DNA of 64,000 bases from Adiantum capillus-veneris (taxonomy: Eukaryota; Streptophyta; Polypodiopsida; Polypodiales; Pteridaceae). Location of the stretch: contig CM043959.1 in the NCBI GenBank assembly GCA_014529385.2, positions 12,253,309 to 12,317,308 on the forward strand. Direction: 5' to 3'. The position numbers and the translations under genes are program-made. A model generated the notes under the pieces. The model searched no databases, was not told the DNA's origin, and was given only the letters and a program-made list of their open reading frames with translations. Shown piece by piece: positions 40,002-52,070 of this stretch (positions are counted from its first letter, which is position 1; the number at the start of each line of letters is the position of its first letter).

Positions 40002-42890
40002 TTATTGTGCAGATTCTTGTTTGGGACACACACACACTTCCGATGGTGGTTTTACTCCCTCGCGTGAGTGATGGTTGGATCAGATGGAGTGTGGAGTATT
40101 CGGGCCTCCTGAACCAGTGTTTCATTTACAGGCAAATAGGCCATCTTGCCAAGGCCTGTCCACTCAGGAGAGCTCGGCCAACTCCACAACCACGGGCCCC
40201 CATGGCGGGCCCAGGAGCGGTAGATAGCCAGACTAAGGAGGGATGGCATCAGGTACGGGGTCGTCATCGACAGGGTCAGGCACCACGCACAGGTGGCCAT
40301 CCCACAGTTCCTCGTCATGAATGGATTTCCACGAGAAACAGCTTTGGACCTCTGCACTACTACTCGATTTTGAGAAGGTGTATGACAAAGTCGACCGAGG
40401 CTTCCTTGAGGGCACTATGTTCGGATGGGCTTTTCATATGCATGGATTGGGGGAGTGTCAGCTCTCTACAGGCATGCGCACAGTCAGGTGTTGTTAGCAG
40501 GGGGAAGAGGGGATTGCTACATGCTTACACTATAAGTTTGACAGGGCTGCTCTCTCAACCCCTTCCTGTTCCTTTTCTATGTTGTTTTTTACCTCACGGG
40601 AGGTTGGTTTGCGTGGGTTGCAATTGTCTATTCGGGGAGAGAAGCTCCTAGACGCTGAGTTTGCTGATGACTCCAGCTTGTTTTTGGAGGGCTAGGAGGC
40701 CAACTTTCACATATGTGAGCAGTCTCTTGAGGTGTTTTGTTGTGCATCGGGAGCCCTGATCGGCTCGAGGAAGACAGTGGCTTTCTCGGTTGGTAGTGCT
40801 CCCATACCCCATTGGTCCCCTCGAGAGGGATTTAGGTGGATTCCTCCAGGGACTCGAGTACACTACTTGGGCTGTCAAGTTGGATTGAATCTAGTACCAG
40901 AGCAACAGATTGCTCCTTTCCATTAGGAGGAAACTATTACATTGGAGCTCACCACTGCTTCCTCTTGCTGACAGGGTTGTGGTGGTCAACCGGGTGCTTT
41001 TGGCCACTATGTGGTACATCATTTCTTGCTGGATATTTTCTAGCTCTTGCATCAGCCAGCTGGAGCAGCTGATCAGAAACTTCTTGTGGTAAGGGCGAGA
41101 CTCGCAGTTGGCTTGGGCCAAGGTCTTCTAGCAGGTCATCACTTTCCCTTACTCTCAGGGAGGGTTGGGGATTATCGACCCAGCCCAACAGAGTTCAAAG
41201 GACTTTTTCCAAGGGAAGAGCCCTCGAAAGAGCTATTGCTTCACCGGATTCGGGCATGGGTCCAAAAAAGGGCACTCCATGGAGCCCTTCCACACGTTGG
41301 ATTTTCTCACAGATGCATAGAGTAGGCCTGAGCAAGAGATGGGAGGATCGCTTGCCTGCTTCGGTCTTGGGAGCAGCTGCGAGGGGACCTTGAGCAGCAC
41401 CAACCCACATGCATTGGGGAGCGGTTGAGGCAGCCACTTGTTTGGAGCCCTTTGGTCAGCACACAGCCAGCGGGCCACATGGTTGGTAGCAGTTGGGGTC
41501 CCATGGCAGAGGGTCCAACCCATACATTTGGGGACTCGCTACAGTTTACAGCACTTTATGAGGAAAGTCAGGACACTCAGTTACGGGGTCGCAGAGCATG
41601 TGTCCGGATATTGTAGCGGATCTCATGTTTCTTGGGGTCCCATGGCAGAGGGTCCAGCCCGTACCTTTGGGGACTGGCTACAATTTATAGCACTTTCTGA
41701 GGAGAGTCGAGACACTTAGTTACGAGTCTTGAGCGCACAGCATGTGTCAAGATATTGTAGCCGCTATACCTGCAGAGTGGTACACCCCTTTGGAGTCTCC
41801 AGCTCCCTACTGGATGGAGACCTTCACGCGACTGGAGGTCCTCATCTTAGTCCAGGCTTGTTGTTCAGGCACAAGTTTCTGCATTTTCTTTGAGGTTCAG
41901 AGGGAGGGCTACCTCCACACAGTCACTAACGAGGCACCAGAGGTGGTTGAGTGCTACTTTCAGCTGATCAGAGTTCTGGGCATCAATGGGAAGACTTGTG
42001 TCATAGACCCGGATCCGGAAAATCTTGAGTCAAGGCACTAGAGGCTTTAGTTGGGAAAGCCGCCCCTTGGTGCGTGTACAGTGGGACCCAGGGGAGTGAT
42101 TTTGGCGAGATCCCTTCACTCCAGCCGATCACCCACGGACCCCTTTTTCCAGTACACAGCTTGGCTTGGTCGCCACATACTAACAACGAGGAGAGAGGCT
42201 CGTCCTGGTGCAACGGTTCACTCCGTGTTCCTCGCAGGATTTTGGGAGCGCTTATGGGACAGCAAGCAGCCAAGAAGAGTCACCATGTTCCAGTGGCTAG
42301 TGGCACATCGAGCTACTGCAGTCGGGAGTTGGTTGGTGCACAGCGGCCTCTCGGCAGTATGTGCTGCCTGTGACCACCCACTTGAGACCCAGCGACATTG
42401 TCTATAGGACTGCCCCATGGCACAGCAGGTTTGGCTTCGGATTCTTTAGCTTATGCCAGCACCTTCAAGTTTCTATAGCCAGCCGGTACACTTGGGGTGT
42501 TGCAGCTTGTTCCACACTCAAGGGTCCAGCACTTCGTTTTGAGATGGCTTCAGTCAGCAGGATGATTGTGATACGCGAGGGCCAGCATACACTCCAGCCA
42601 GCCACCGTGTTGGTCCCTCAGGAGTGGAGCAGAGATAGAGAGTGGTGTTGGGAGCCGGAGCTCATCTGCGGCCTGACACTGTGGTTCACCTGGCGAGCCC
42701 GCTGCTTCCGTGTCTTTGAGGCTTGACCTGTCCCACCAGCACAGACTATCTGTGACATTTGGCTAGAGCCAATCCATACACTTAAAGGCCAGTTTGAGAG
42801 ACTCTGGGGCAGCTCCGACCGCATGTGGGAGCGCCGAGAGGCTTTCTTGCGACTTTGGCATCCAGGGCCCTTCTTCACCATGAACCATGG
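40002..42890 (+). pseudogene. LINE-A copy 2: ORF1 zinc-knuckle part fused to ORF2 RT part
   Basis: 40007-40345 encodes ORF1 text (LPMVVLLPRVSDGW, CFIYRQIGHLAKAC: the knuckle's second Cys is changed to Tyr). At about 40350 it jumps straight to RT motif A (LLDFEKVYDKVDRGFLEG). The FADD-like motif reads FADDSSLF near 40662. The rest follows copy 1 in many short frames to the zf-RVT region (ACDHPLETQRHCL near 42368) and WERREAFLRLWHPG near 42830. Numerous stops and shifts make it inactive. The 3' end lacks the A tail and fades near 43018. Confidence 0.75.
41487..41740. repeat. Tandem duplication of about 130 bp in LINE-A copy 2
   Basis: TTGGGGTCCCATGGCAGAGG appears near 41493 and 41633, each copy followed by GTCCA(A/G)CCC, TTTGGGGACT, GCTACA and GCACTTT(A/C)TGAGGA. 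It duplicates ORF2 text upstream of MCQDIVAAIP and is absent from copies 1 and 3. Confidence 0.75.
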
Positions 42891-43141
42891 TGTGCCTAGA
42901 TGGCGGTACCGTCCACCAGTGTGGTGGTTTCCTCCTCCCATCTCCTACTTTAGCCATCTTTGCACATATCTTGTTTTTTCATTGGGAGTCTCCCCACATG
43001 TTGATGTAGCCTATCTAGCACGACAGATTGTAGTGGTTCCACTGCAGAAACACTCTCCCCGGTGCAATTTGTCACAATGTGATGACATGGCTACTCGACT
43101 GACACACAATGTGATGACATGACTACTCTCGACCAAACTGA

Positions 43142-43540
43142 ATGATAGAGAGAGAGTACGATTTGTACGGACGGGATGTTGATGTGGCACGTGGAAAACG
43201 TGTGGAAATCGTGCCGCGTTTCCCTAAGGAACCTGCACGGTCTCGAGATGGTGACACAGTGGATGATGGTTCTTATCGCACTTCACATGCTGAGGAGGAG
43301 ATACAAGAAGCTCCCAAGAGTGGGGGCAAACCCATCAAGTTACCGATGTGGCTATTGGATATTTTGAGAGATGCTACAACTATCTATTTTCCACCGGAAA
43401 TGGCGTACTAAGAGGCAATCAACGGTTGCAAAAGGTGTTGGCACTTGTTATCCTCTATGTGGATGATCTTGTTTTTATCACAAGTAGCCATATTCGCTGT
43501 ATAATGGAGACCTTGGCCCTGACGGAGCTTTGATAACACT
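43142..43540 (+). pseudogene. Ty1/copia fragment with YVDD
   Basis: VILYVDDLVFITSSH (near 43449) is the copia reverse transcriptase active-site motif. The preceding frame (KLPMWLLDILRDATT and an acidic DGDTVDDGSYRTSH stretch) looks like the integrase-to-RT linker, joined by a deletion. There is no other pol sequence around it. Confidence 0.55.
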
Positions 43541-46500
43541 GAAACTGCCAATTCTCACTTCAAAAGACACACCATAGATTATTGCACAAATGGACTGAGA
43601 AACAGTACACACACGCCCCTAAGGTATGCACCTTGACGGTATTTCTTTACTATATTGATGTCAAGAAAACACAAAAACACTACTCTCTGCTCGAAGAGAC
43701 CACTCTAAACTCCAACGGGCATCTAGGTAGTAGATGGTAATTTATAGGTGGTAGGCCCTAGTTGCTAAAAACAACACACAAGGCATCTTCTAAAAACATT
43801 AATCGACTAAAAGCAACTAGTGCAATCAGCAGCCCACGTGAGGGATCCACAAAAAGCATCTACGCCTACGATGGGACTTAATAAAAGCATCTTCAATGGG
43901 CTGCTACGTCAGCACAATAACGTACAGCAGTGCCACATCCTCGAAACATCCCCACATCATCAACAGCATCCGTACAGTCCCTGCTATTCGTACATTTTTG
44001 ACACATCAGCATTCAGTCATCGTGCCACATCATCACTTTGCGACACACACAAATCATTACAACCTTCCTACCTGGCCATGACATGTGAGATTACTTATTA
44101 TGCAGTCCATTTTGATCATATACATACTAACATTTGTTGTTAGCCCATTGGTGGATCAATCAATCCATGCACTTATGTTGAACCGTTTGGAGATTTTGTG
44201 GGAGACTATCATAATAAGGCTTTGCCTTTATTAGCTCTGCAAAAGTTAGAATTTACTGCCCTCGGATGTGTACTACATTGCATTGGCAATTTTGGGAAGT
44301 TGAATCTGGGAAATAATCACGTTATATAAAGAAATCAAACACCTCTCTTGCCATTCCAAATACCTTGACTGGTAATTTTTTCTATTTAGGAAGTTTGCAA
44401 TGAAGTGTGGCTTTTTTGGTTGCTTTGATGAAAATTGGGCCTAGAGAATTTGCTGACGCAAAGGTGTGAACGCAATCAATGATATTTTTGATGTGACCAC
44501 TAATCATACATCCTACCCTGTTGCTAGCTACTGTTTTGGCTCGGGTAATCATAATCATCAAACTGATAAAATTTCAGATTTGCTTTGACCATTTGTGCCG
44601 ATTCCTGCTCTTGTAGCTGATTGGCAAATTTACAGCCTTCCTTCATCTCAAATCACTACTTAAAAGAAATATGCTTATAAGCTTCAACCTCCACCTTGGG
44701 TATTAGAGGTACGTGTAACGCACCTTCAGCATTTGCAAAAATCCCTTATTTGGTGGCAAAAGTGTCTTTCTAGACTATGAAAAGGCCACAGACCTCATAA
44801 GGAATGAATATTCCTAATGAGATTTTCTTTGGTCTTGCCCTCACCACTAGACTTACTTTTCGCAATTTATCAGATGCCTACATGTGAGATTCCCTTCTAC
44901 AAGTACTGGATGTTTTGTTTTGTATCACAACCATCAAAGAATGACTCCAGAGATGCTTTACACGGGTTGACATTGGGCCTTCTGGCCTATTTGGAGTTTA
45001 TGTTCCAAGGGATCATTTTCCTTTCTTTGTAGCATCTCTTAGAGAGAATACTTTTGCTTTGGCATTGATGAGATATCAATGCACTGTTCTTTTATTGTTT
45101 CTGGTTGCCTGCCATCTCTGCCCTGTTGAGTTGTGGCCTACTTATTGTATATTAACTTCATGTGGGTTTCTGTGTACATGCATACAATACACACATAAAT
45201 ATATCTACTCATTCATGCATTTTCCAAATATATCAGATGTTTCTAAGTGGCCTCTGTTCTTTTCAGAAATGTATTTTTTCAACTCTTTTTGTCTCAATAA
45301 GAGATCCCTAAAATGAGCAATTCATTTCACATAAAAGGTATTTTATAACCACAAGGTTGGCTTTTGTTGTAAGGTTTGGTCCTTACACTTCTCAACAAGA
45401 AACCAACCACAATTGCATAATGTCTAAGCGGATGCACACTTCTTCAGCTTTCAAATGTGGTGTTCAAAGGACTAGACAGCTGTCATTTTGCTCTCTAGCC
45501 TTGTCACAAAAAAGGTGTGCACATGTAAATGTGGAGCAAGTGAGATTTCATGGTCTCCTGTTATACAGTGAAGATGTGCATGTATATCCATGTTGACAAC
45601 TAAACTTTATGCGGATACAAGATGGCTGTCCAGCACAAGAGGAGGTTTTGTCTGAAATTTGTGTCGTCAAGTACTGAAGCAAAACATGAATGTTGGTTTC
45701 CTGATAGGTGTTGACTGTTGCAGACACTACACTGGAAAGTGGTGGAGGCAATAGCTTAGCACACTCGTAGAATCTCATGTGAGTAAATCCATCTACTTGG
45801 CAAAAACAAGATGGAAAAAAAATTTTGAAAACCCCAACAAAAAGTACGCCCTTGCAACCAAAACAAGAACCCATTCCTACAACATGACCAAGTGGAACAA
45901 GCTTATAGAAAACAACATCAGTTTCTTTATCCCATAAAGTACTTTTAATGACGACAAAGAGTTAGAATCAATTTGTTGCCCAAAAGAAGGAGCTAAGGCC
46001 ATCAAAATCCAAGGAGTCCATCAAGTCTGCAACTTGTGCATCAAAGACCATCACCGAGTGCTTGCTTGCAAGCACAACAAATACTGGAAATATCTGATTG
46101 GAAGCACCATCTGATGCAGGAATAAGGCCCAGTGTGTAGTTAGGTTACTAGGGCAGGTCAACCATCGGACTCAGCAATAGGACTTCAGCCCATTATCCAT
46201 ACTGCTCACACTGATAATACCCAAATGCACCTAATAAAGTGCTACCTCTGTTAATTACCTTATATCACCTACTTTAGTTCCTCAAATTGTCGCTGACAGA
46301 CTCTAGCCTATGTGCATAAACCACTTGTCGTCTTTCAACTTTATCACCTCCAAAATATTTTGTTCGATAAAGAAGCCCTTTGTGCATGAATCCTGCCTTC
46401 AAAGAGTCCGCATCATGCTTTCATGAAATTTTTTGGCCTTCTTTGTATAGAAGAAAACAATAATGCTTGGAACGCCTTCACCACAGACAAGCGCAGATAC

Positions 46501-47299
46501 TAAACCCAAAAGCCAAATACCTTTGCTTGCTTCTAGGTAAAATTGAAGGAATATTTACCCGGAGGTACCAATGACGACAGTGCTGATCTGCTCTAAAATA
46601 CTAGGCAACTCTCCTCATGGAGAAACGCCGGGCTCATCTGGCAGATGAGGATGCTGGATGAACATTGCCGGTGCTTCTGCTTCTTGGTGCAAACGCTAGA
46701 GACCCTGCTCTCTGAGGGTGCCGTCTGCCCATAAGGTACTTGCTCTGATGGATGAATGGTGAGTCCTAGGCTCACCTTTATATTGCAAATAAAAGGGGTC
46801 GAGCAGTAGGCTGATTATTACCCCACGACTTCTATTATACTGGGCATGTCACTTATTAATAAGTTATAGACTCACTCACAAGAGGTGCTTCATATACTAC
46901 TAAACTACCTAGGCCAGAGCTAATGCTAAGGTCCTAAATGCTCCTCAGTGCCTACACTTAGAAGACACCGGCGGTGACTGAAGCTCGCCCTTGACACACC
47001 ACAAGCTTATTACTACCAATTAACACTTTGCATAAAAGATAAATACTAAACTCCGGTTAGAGCTTAAGAGCGGAACATATATATGTAGAAATACTTGGAG
47101 AAAATCACCCTTCTATGTGCCACACCAGTGGGGCCTACCAATGGGTCGCACAACCAGTCGTCTTCTCTGGCACGTTGAATGCATAAGAGTAATGTCCTTC
47201 AATGAAGAAAAATCCAGAATTGGCTTCCTCATGCGTTCTCCTTCATGCGATCATTTCGGTAGCACCTCCTCCAATGTCTTCCTTCCTCACATAAGCTTG

Positions 47300-47300
<1 letters not shown>
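43541..47300. other. Unassigned stretch with scattered coding-like remnants
   Basis: No intact gene. 44150-44620 and 44817-45030 (+) and 45548-46130 (-) give short protein-like pieces (for example VFDAQVADLMDSLDFDG in minus frame near 46020) broken by stops, so worn pseudogenes or old transposons are likely. I cannot assign a family and see no LTR pair or terminal repeats. Confidence 0.3.

Positions 47301-47302
<2 letters not shown>

Positions 47303-47340
<38 letters not shown>
47303..47340. repeat. (GA)n microsatellite
   Basis: A pure GA tract of about 38 bp. It lies at the end of the segment that is inverted relative to 17900-18500, where a CT tract sits at the matching place. Confidence 0.9.
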
Positions 47341-47349
47341 CATCATGCA

Positions 47350-47970
47350 GTGGTTAAGAGAGAGAAATGAAATGAGATGAAATGTTATATTAAACGTCTT
47401 CAAAAGGCCAAAATGACCTATGAGACCAAACTGGTACAATCTTGGTGGATTTAATACAATGTCTGGGTACAAATAAAGTAAAATAAAAGCTAAAATGAAC
47501 ATCAATGTCCGAGGATGCCTGGCATCGGGCGTGGTGCTGTCCAAGTTTGTACTGCATCGGTCGTTGAAGAGCTTCGTCAATGTCCGCCTCTATAAATAGT
47601 CGTACTGGACGTCTCCCATGTCGTGCTAGAATAGTCCTGATCCTCTAGTGGAGCCTCCGTCGATGTCGTGGTGGCCCTCGTAGACGTGGGCATCCAGCTC
47701 TCCCAAGCTCAATGACTCTCTCAATCAATATACCTCTGGTATTGGTGGACTCTGCAATATACCTCTAGTATTGGTGGACTCTGAAGTCTGTTGTGAAGCT
47801 TGTTCATCTGAATGCCGAGTCTCTGCTCTAAAGATCTCCCTCTATGAATGTCTCCCACTGTCTAATCTCCGCAAGAGACTCTCCCTGTGTCTGCGCAGCT
47901 CTAGCAAAAACAGCCCGAGGCATCTCTGATCTTGTTATCTCATGACTCTAGCGAGTGGTCCAAAGCCCTC
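47350..47970 (-). pseudogene. Inverted relative of repeated gene X
   Basis: Read on the minus strand, it matches 17900-18510: CTAGAGCTGCGCAGACACAG, GACATCGACGGAGGCTCCA, TTCTAGCACGACATGGGAGA and GAAGACGTTTAATATAACAT are shared. It keeps the frame ILARHGRRPVRLFIEADI with stops on both sides. An internal duplication of about 33 bp (AGTCCACCAATAC...GGTATATTG, near 47725-47790) is specific to this copy. It may be part of the LTR or untranslated end of the minus-strand copia next to it. Confidence 0.5.
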
Positions 47971-48412
47971 TCTAAATAGACAGTGAAAGCGGCCTCGTAT
48001 CTCATAGTATACCGGACAATGACATATGTGATGTAGCTCTATCTCTAGCTCTATATTCAAAGAGGAGGTTCGCAAACCCAGGCTGGGTGAGTTTGGGCAG
48101 CGAGTATGTGCGCGCAGTTGAGTGCAGAGAGACAGAGAGAGGCTACATTGAGACCTTGCGCTAGCTGCAGGAAGAGGCTACGATTTTATGAAGTCCCTAA
48201 AACTCAAGTGATAAGGTTTTGGGATCCTTATTATTAAAATGGGCCATTTGGCCACTTGGACAATGTGAATCCTTTAAAAATAGTCCAACTCGCCCAAAGG
48301 CCAATATAATGCCAATACAGGCCCAAAATGGTGGGCTAAAAATACACAAAAAATATATCAGAGCTACACGGTGGAAATGGTCCAGAGGTGATGTTTAGGC
48401 ATTTACCCCAAC

Positions 48413-50100
48413 AACCTCCCACTTAAAGGCCCAGAGAGTCGCCTTTAAGCTATGTAACTCCCACCATCTGTATGCAATGCTCATGTTGTGCCTTTGGCAG
48501 ACTTTTAGTGAGAGTATCTACAAGGTTCTCATGTGTACTGATTTTAATCAATGAGACCGAACCAAAATCAAGCATCTGTCTGATATACTGGTACCGCACA
48601 TCAATATGTTTGGTCCGTGCATGAAACATGGAATTTTTAGACAGACTCCACTCTCGCTATCACAACCAAAGACAGGAGTGTGATCCAAGCTCACTGAATA
48701 GGCGGGCTAACCATATGGCTTCTTTAGAAGTCACAAGTGATTGAAATATATTCAAATGGAGTAGTAGAGAGTGGCTGCAATAGTAGAGAGTGTGACTATC
48801 CTATGAAGTCTAGAGCACCATAAAATAGCACCACTTGTCCGGGTGTAAATGAACCCACTAGTTGACTTGCGAGTATCATCATCACCTGCCATGTCAGAAT
48901 CACAATATCTTGCAGTTTTAATGGACCCTTTCCATAAAACAGGCATTTGCTTTTGGTCCCTTTCAAAGTACCTCATGGACTTTACAGCATCCAATGTGCT
49001 ATGCCAGGATTAGACATGAACCTTCTCTCTACCCCCGCTAAATAAGCAATGTCGGTCTAGTGCCAACCATAGCATACATGAGAGAGCTGCAAGCTAAAGC
49101 ATAAGGTACTTCCCTCATAGCATTGGTTGCATCATCACTTTTTGGGCAATCACTTGCACTCAACTTTACATGTGGCTGCAATGGCACGCTTAAAGGCTTC
49201 GCATCAATCATATTAAACCTGTCAAGTACTTTTTCAATGTACTTTTCTTGAGACAAAAACAAGAGTTTTTGTTGCCTGTCTCTCCTTATGCGCATGCTCA
49301 AAATATGTTCAGCTAAACCCAAATCTTCATGGAAAAAGCTGAATTCAGCTGGTTTTTGAGAGTATCAAGAGTGCTCTTGTTCTCCCCACTAACAGCATGT
49401 CATCCACATACAATACAAGAATTATTGGGCTGATGTCCACATCTCTTTTGATGTATAGACAGTGATCTGCATGGCTACCTTTGAATCCATGTCTAGGCAT
49501 GAAAGTGTCAAACTTTTTGTACCATTGTCTAGAAGATTGTTTCAACCCATACAAACTTCTTTTGAGCATGCATACAAGATCTTCCTTGCCAGGGATGACA
49601 AAACCTTCCGGTTGCATCACGTACAGCTCTTCTTCAAGATCACCGTGCAAGAATGTTGTCTTTACATCCATCTCATCGTCTCCAAACCCAAAGTAACAAC
49701 AAGAGGAAAAAGAACGCGAAGGGTAGTCATTTTCACAACATGAGAAAACACCTCCTAAAAATCAATGCCTGCCTTCTGCGCATATCCTTTGGCAACAAGC
49801 CTAGCTTTGTACTTGGCTTTCCCATTAACAATTGTGATTTTGTACACCCACTTGTTAGGAATGGTTTTCCTACCTTTGGGCAATTTAATCAAATCCCAAG
49901 TATTATTGGCATGCACTGCCTTGATTTCTTCCTTGCATATCCAGCTCCCACTTGCTCTTAGAATCACATAACATGGCCTCTCTATACGTAAGAGGCTCTC
50001 CCTCATTAGTCAACATAATGTATGTGGCAGCGGAGAGAGCCCACAAGGGTGCGGTGAGAGAGTGTGTGATGGTCCAATCCCCATCATCTGTCAACAATAT
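48413..50100 (-). mobile_element. Ty1/copia element, minus strand, RT-RNase H part
   Basis: Read on the minus strand: RT start (PLTYREAML near 50000, LPKGRKTIPNKWVYKI), MDVKTTFLHGDLEEELY, SLYGLKQSSRQWYKKF, LYVDDMLLVG, then RNase H (YCDSDMAGDDDTRKSTSG, a changed SKNSMFHARTKHIDVRY end near 48600). A purine tract (GTGGGAGGTTG) precedes TGTTGGGGTAAATGCC, the likely 3' LTR start at 48413. Several frame changes and stops make it inactive. Gag, protease and integrase are not attached. Confidence 0.8.
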
Positions 50101-50129
50101 GCAAATCGCTCTGTTGGTAAACTTTTCGT

Positions 50130-50300
50130 CAAGAGATCTGCAGGATTGTCGTCTGTATGTACCTTGACAAGCTCAATAGCTTTATCGTCAAGTACACTCC
50201 TAAAGAAATGATACTTCACTTCTATGTGCTATTACTTGGCATGAAAAACAGGATTTCTCACATGCATAATAGTACTCTGACTATCACAATGCAACATGGG
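50130..50300 (-). pseudogene. End of a second copia RNase H, minus strand
   Basis: The minus strand encodes NPVFHAK, HIEVKYHF and KVHTDDNPADLLTKSL, the C-terminal end of copia pol. It directly abuts the RT start of the next copia (50097 downward). Two copia pieces in the same orientation are thus joined back to back, by deletion or by one inserting into the other. Confidence 0.75.
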
Positions 50301-50344
50301 AATTTTTGCATCGATGCAAAGTTCTCACACCAAACGCATAAGGC

Positions 50345-50614
50345 AACAACAGGTAGATCCCACCAGAGGGGAAAGAATGACCACGAGGGCAAGGCACGTA
50401 GCAAGTCTTGTGCTAGAAAGGATGTAGAATGCCATCATTGTGGAAAGAAAGGCCACTACAAGCGTGGATGTTATGAGTGGAAGAAAGAGAAGAACAAAGA
50501 TGTTGAATTTGATGCAAAGGATAAAGGAAATGCAAAGAAGAGCTCAATGAAAATTGAAGAAATCAATGTTGCTAGTAATTGTGACAATGACAGCAGCAAT
50601 GATGTTCTTAATGC
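50345..50614 (+). pseudogene. Copia gag C-terminus with zinc knuckle
   Basis: TGRSHQRGKNDHEGKARSK leads into CHHCGKKGHYKRGC, then KKEKNKDVEFDAKDKGNAKK and EEINVASNCDNDSSND. It runs into the LINE at the duplication GATGTTCTTAATGC. The upstream gag is missing. Confidence 0.8.
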
Positions 50615-50919
50615 ATTATACTACACATGCGTGCCCTCGAGAGCTCGCTGCTGCTTGCGCCTTCTCCCCCCGCCTTCGCGTATCCCCCCCCTCCTGCTCC
50701 CTGCGTTGTCCACCCCAGCCCGCACCCACGCTGCCCATCCCCTGTGCGCGCAACCCCCTCCTCCCTCGCTGCTCCTGCCCACAACTCCCCCGTTGCCCCC
50801 CCGCTGCCCCTGCCCCTGCCCCTGCTCCTGCCCACAACTCCGCTAGTTGCCCCCTCGCTGCTCCTGCCCACAACTCCGCTAGTTACCCCACCCCTGCCCC
50901 CGCTGCCCCTGCCATCTTG

Positions 50920-52070
50920 CGAAGGCCTGTCCACAGAGGAGGCCTCGACCTACACCACAGACTCAGCCCCAGCATGCAAGGGCTGGCCAGCAGCCACACG
51001 CCGAGACACAACGCACACATGCAGAGCCTCCCTCCAAGCCTGGGGCTCCAGCGGAGGAAGGATGGCAGCAGGTCCGTGGTCGACGACGGCAGGGGCCACA
51101 GAGACAGCCTGGCCCTTAAAGTGGTCCACAAGCGCCTGCCCAACAGCAGTGGATTCCCACGGAGAACCGTTTCGGTCCTCTTGAGCAGGATGAGGTCTCG
51201 GCTCCAGCCCCCACCTCAGCTTCACCCTCGACAGCCCCCCCCCCCACCTCAGCTTCACCCTCGACAGCCCCCCCCCCCCCCCCCCCCCACCCCCAGAGTT
51301 CCCCCCTTCCTTGTATTCCTCCCCCCCGCCTCTTGCTCTCGCCGCCTCCTCCCCCCGCCCCTCTTTCTCTGCCGCTCCCCCCCGCCCCTCCTCTCCACCT
51401 CTTACCCCTGCTCCTACTCCCCCCCCTCCCGCTCCAGTTCCACAGCCGACCCAGGGGGCACGGCCATCTCCGGCTGCTAGGAGATCTCTTGGCAGCGCCT
51501 TTGCCACGAGTCGCTTGGCGAGAGAGGGACAGCCTTTCTTGCGACCCCTCTACAGGTACAGACGTCTCCTTATGCAGCTATGCCTCGTGGTCTGACGAGC
51601 ATCGACTTACGGCGCCGATGGGACTTCTTCGACTACGACTTCACTCGTTTTCTCGGCAACCCATCAGCAGACCATGAGGCAGCCTGCTTCAGGGTCCATG
51701 TTCTGTTCCTTGCAACTAGGGGGATAGAGGCCTTGGACTCAGCGGTTGGCTTCTCTCGTTTCCTCTTTGCGGCAGGGACCAGACTGAGTGGACTCTCGAC
51801 TCAGTGTTGGGGTGGTTACACACACAGGTCCTAGAGTTCTCTCACCACATGGGAGAATTAGGAGTTACAGACATGCTTCAGACTTTGTGGCCACTGGCCA
51901 AGTTTGCAGTGACCCCTCCAGATACAGCAGGATGTAGACACGTTGTGGTCTACTTCTTTGCCGATACGCAGTGCTTGCCATGCTATGTACACATTCATGA
52001 GGACTCCTGGACAGAGGAGGTTGCTTTACAGACGGCTTGCTCTATGCTTCAGGAGCACCATCTGTGCGAG
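50920..52070 (+). pseudogene. LINE-A copy 3 ORF1 remnant, running into ORF2
   Basis: Starts within the knuckle (HLAKAC-like reading of CATCTTGCGAAGGCCTGTCC at 50922) and continues through the Pro/Ser-rich linker. There a duplicated piece (CCACCTCAGCTTCACCCTCG, near 51209 and 51244) carries poly-C. It then reads RGLTSIDLRRRWDFFDYDF, TRFLGNPSADHEAACFRV and HEDSWTEEVALQTACS. A deletion joins this to MLQEHHLCESRIRRC, part of the ORF2 endonuclease, in one open frame (51804-52589). ORF1 and ORF2 are therefore fused in this copy. Confidence 0.7.

Larger units (their letters stand above)
26405..43018 (+). mobile_element. LINE-A copy 2, split by an LTR element
   Basis: The left part (26405-27096) has a C-rich 5' region and ORF1 text (LALSPEEQASL, GYYQIEFESPKMATK). 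The right part (39997-43018) continues with ORF1 zinc-knuckle text and ORF2 reverse transcriptase. Between them sits the LTR element 27097-39996, flanked by GTTAC on both sides. Relative to copy 1, a large piece from the end of ORF1 through the endonuclease and early RT is deleted near 40350. It is the oldest layer in this nest and carries many stops. Confidence 0.85.

Noticed and set aside
50608..51507. Long Gly-rich minus-strand frames
   Set aside because: Complement of the C-rich leader and Pro-rich ORF1 linker of LINE-A copy 3.
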